From Victivallales bacterium (lineage in GTDB: Bacteria > Verrucomicrobiota > Lentisphaeria > Victivallales > JAADHT01), in the NCBI GenBank assembly GCA_016930955.1, contig JAFGFR010000003.1, positions 1-6,698 on the forward strand: a stretch of 6,698 nucleotides of DNA, written 5' to 3'. The position numbers and the translations under genes were made by a program. Numbering within the stretch: the first letter of the stretch is position 1; each line of letters begins with the position of its first letter. The notes under the pieces were generated by a model. The model did not search any database and was not told the origin of the DNA. It saw only the letters and a program-made list of their open reading frames with translations. Positions 4,900-6,698 of this stretch are shown one piece after another.

Positions 4900-4953
4900 G
4901 CTTGTTCTGCAATCTGTTCCTCTGTGGTGGGACAATCGGGCATGAGAACAAGC
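4900..4953. repeat. 9-bp inverted repeat after the SPFH gene
   Basis: GCTTGTTCT (4900-4908) and AGAACAAGC (4945-4953) are exact reverse complements 36 bases apart. The long loop and lack of a T-run argue against a terminator. It could be chance or the ends of a small degenerate element. Confidence 0.4.
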
Positions 4954-5050
4954 GAGTTAGTTTCAAAACTCCGCGTGAACCGCGTTGGGAGCGCAGGCGT
5001 GGCATGACGGTGCGGCGAAATGGCTCCAGAGCTTTTTTCCATCACCAAGG

Positions 5051-5079
5051 TTGACAAGCCCGAAAGGCAGGAGTATAGT
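5051..5079 (+). promoter_or_regulatory. Strong sigma70 promoter of the gntR-nagA operon
   Basis: TTGACA (5051-5056) and TATAGT (5074-5079) are separated by the ideal 17 bases, matching consensus at eleven of twelve positions. Transcription would start near 5086, leaving a leader of about 60 bases before the regulator ATG. A second TATAGT occurs at 5098-5103 without a good -35 box. Confidence 0.8.
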
Positions 5080-5088
5080 AACGAAAGG
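5061..5088. repeat. CGAAAGG direct repeat flanking the -10 box, candidate operator
   Basis: CGAAAGG occurs at 5061-5067 and 5082-5088, 21 bases or two helical turns apart, one in the promoter spacer and one at the expected transcription start. A dimeric regulator bound here would block the promoter. The GntR-family protein encoded next is the obvious candidate, though such regulators more often use inverted repeats. Confidence 0.35.
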
Positions 5089-5147
5089 TGATTATGTTAT
5101 AGTCAATCGTCCGGGTGGTTTTGGAATGGTATTGTGTGGTGACATTT

Positions 5148-6293
5148 ATGGGCATTTTACGTTCGGATCGTATAAAATTCAGGGAGCTTGCGGACAGGCT
5201 CCGCGATAAGATTGACTCCGGGGATCTGAATCCTGGGGAATTGATTCCCTCGGAGCCGGAGCTCCAGGCGGAGTATGAGGTGAGTCGGGTGACCGTCAGG
5301 AGTGCGGTCTCGTTGCTTGTGTCCGAGGGGTTGTTGAGGAAGGAGCGCGGCAGGAACCGCGGGACCATGGTTCTTGCAAGGGACGAGAATTCCTCGAAGA
5401 CGCGGAAGGGGTCGGGTTTCGGTATACTGCTGGGTTCCAATTCTCTCTACTCCGACAGGTCGGACTTGCCTGATATAATCAACGGGATAACAGGCAGGCT
5501 GAATTTCTGGGAAGCCAACCTCAACATGTTTCCCGTTTTAAGGGGAGTTGACCAGTTTGAATACACGAAAAGCATAATCAGCAGGAATATTGTGGACGGG
5601 CTTTTTCTGTGCGATCTCGGCTCGCATGCCGTCAACGAGGCGGTGACCGGGTATCTGAGCGGGATAAAGATCCCGTGGGTAACCATGAGCTCGACGCTTG
5701 GAGGCAGAGTGGTCTCACATCGTCATCCTGAGGTGTTTATCAACGAATTGGAGGCGGTCGGCAAGCTGCTGGCCGACATCGGCGGGATCCACCAGGAAAT
5801 CGTCTTTCTCGGCTTCGACGGGGTCGAGCTTGAGAGGACTTTCGCTTTGTTCGGCTCGCATCGTGAGGCATCCGGGTTTAAGCTGGGGAAGAGAATGTTT
5901 GAGCCTGGCACGGATATTTTTCCTGAGCTTCTTAATTTTTTGGGGAATGGTGAAGCCGACGGCCGGCTGCTCATCATCGCATCCCACAACGTGCTGCCTC
6001 TTTTCAACTCCGCCGTAAATCATTTGGGCATTGAAGTCCCGAATCGGTTCTCGGTCGTGTATTTCCGGCACTACTCGACGGATTATGAGAACGCCATCAA
6101 CAGGTATGACTCAATCGAGAGGGATTTCCTCGAGTTGGGTCGCAAGGCGGCCGACATGATGCGGGAGATAGTGCGGACTAAGGAGGCCGGGGGCGATCTT
6201 CTAGGGGTGCAGCCGGTAAGTCTTGCCAATTTTTTGCGACAGCGTGGAAGCGTGGCAAAGGGTTTATTTTTCGAAGGAGATAAAGTATCATGA
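5148..6293 (+). CDS. GntR-family transcriptional regulator with LacI-like sensor domain
   Basis: This 381-residue regulator has a GntR winged helix-turn-helix at about 10-76. It includes IPSEPELQAEYEVSRVTVR and LLVSEGLLRKERGRNRGTMV, matching the PSE.EL...Y.VSR.TVR..L..L..EGLL signature. Residues about 89-370 fit a LacI/periplasmic-binding-protein sensor fold: GFGILLGS opening strand, INGI, NIVDGLFL, KIPWVTM, GRLLIIASHN, and NRFSVVYF near the end. This is the AraR-type layout, in which a sugar or sugar phosphate controls DNA binding. The wing has RGRNRGTMV instead of the usual GRGTFV. The ATG at 5148 has only a weak GGTGA nearby; an upstream GTG at 5115 has no site at all. Its stop overlaps the nagA start as ATGA, so it is probably a local regulator of amino-sugar use. 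Confidence 0.88.
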   Translation: MGILRSDRIKFRELADRLRDKIDSGDLNPGELIPSEPELQAEYEVSRVTVRSAVSLLVSEGLLRKERGRNRGTMVLARDENSSKTRKGSGFGILLGSNSLYSDRSDLPDIINGITGRLNFWEANLNMFPVLRGVDQFEYTKSIISRNIVDGLFLCDLGSHAVNEAVTGYLSGIKIPWVTMSSTLGGRVVSHRHPEVFINELEAVGKLLADIGGIHQEIVFLGFDGVELERTFALFGSHREASGFKLGKRMFEPGTDIFPELLNFLGNGEADGRLLIIASHNVLPLFNSAVNHLGIEVPNRFSVVYFRHYSTDYENAINRYDSIERDFLELGRKAADMMREIVRTKEAGGDLLGVQPVSLANFLRQRGSVAKGLFFEGDKVS

Positions 6294-6698
6294 GTAGAAC
6301 TGACGTGCCGAGGACCATCATCAGAAACTGCCGTCTGGTGTCGCCAGGAGTGGACGAGATCGGCGCGGCGATAGTCATTGACGGCAAACATATTGCCGAC
6401 GTTGTCACAAACGGTGCAAAAATCCCTGGGGCAGAGAACAATTTTGATGCCTCAGGACTGATCGCCATGCCCGGTTTTCTTGATCGGCATACCCACGGTG
6501 CCGGCGGATACGACACCACCGATGCCGATCCGGCGGGAATCGAGGTCATCGCAAAACGGAAACTGATGGAGGGAGTGACCTCCTTCCTCCCCACCACCCT
6601 GACCCTCCCCGAGCCTGGTCTGGCCGCAGCAATGGAAAATGTCGCCAGATTTAGCCGGCGAAACTCGACTGGGGCGAAAATTCCTGGAGTTCACCTCG
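6290..6698 (+). CDS. nagA: N-acetylglucosamine-6-phosphate deacetylase, amino-terminal part
   Basis: The first 136 codons of NagA run to the window edge. NagA removes acetate from N-acetylglucosamine-6-phosphate in the cytoplasm, giving glucosamine-6-phosphate for catabolism or wall synthesis. After a small beta domain (about 8-58), IAMPGFLDRHTHGAGGYDTTD holds the amidohydrolase motif D65-x-H67-x-H69-G. EGVTSFLPTTLT matches the family's GVT..LPT strand. The last residues, PGVHL, stop just before the EGP motif that supplies a metal-binding glutamate. AAGGAG at 6274-6279, ten bases before the ATG, supports the start, which overlaps the regulator stop by four bases. Codon and base use match the regulator, consistent with one operon under the promoter at 5051-5079. 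Confidence 0.92.
   Translation, partial: MSRTDVPRTIIRNCRLVSPGVDEIGAAIVIDGKHIADVVTNGAKIPGAENNFDASGLIAMPGFLDRHTHGAGGYDTTDADPAGIEVIAKRKLMEGVTSFLPTTLTLPEPGLAAAMENVARFSRRNSTGAKIPGVHL

Overview
The window looks like a piece of a Gram-negative bacterial chromosome with an accessory, recombination-scarred left half and an orderly right half. A GntR regulator with a LacI-like sensor domain, directly coupled to nagA, is an arrangement I associate with Lentisphaerota, Verrucomicrobiota and similar lineages. That placement is a weak inference; nothing here fixes the phylum.

Left edge, minus strand (1-431): a VapBC-type toxin-antitoxin pair. The PIN toxin is cut by the window edge. The ribbon-helix-helix antitoxin is complete and overlaps the toxin by four bases. 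A weak promoter overlaid by an 11-bp tandem repeat lies upstream.

Centre, plus strand (about 570-3500): three unrelated genes. They are a secreted or lipid-anchored MsrB-MsrA methionine sulfoxide reductase, a small two-helix membrane protein with a CxxC...CxxC cytoplasmic motif, and a ZIP metal transporter. Each is preceded by a copy of the same roughly 77-bp repeat (612, 2109 and 2621). The middle copy lies just after the truncated 5' end of a RAYT/IS200-like (Y1) transposase gene. This is the least ordinary part of the window: a dispersed, hairpin-bearing repeat that sits at gene starts, and a dead transposase of the class that mobilises REP elements.

After the ZIP gene (3500-4013) there is no convincing gene. 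The stretch holds a dense run of small palindromes, two with GGA loops, and then a sigma70-like promoter.

Right half (4014-6698): an SPFH/prohibitin-like membrane protein with a strong ribosome binding site, a gap containing a near-consensus promoter, and a two-gene operon. That operon is a GntR/LacI-type regulator whose stop overlaps the start of nagA (N-acetylglucosamine-6-phosphate deacetylase), which is cut by the window end. The regulator probably controls amino-sugar use through this promoter, where a 7-bp motif is repeated two helical turns apart.
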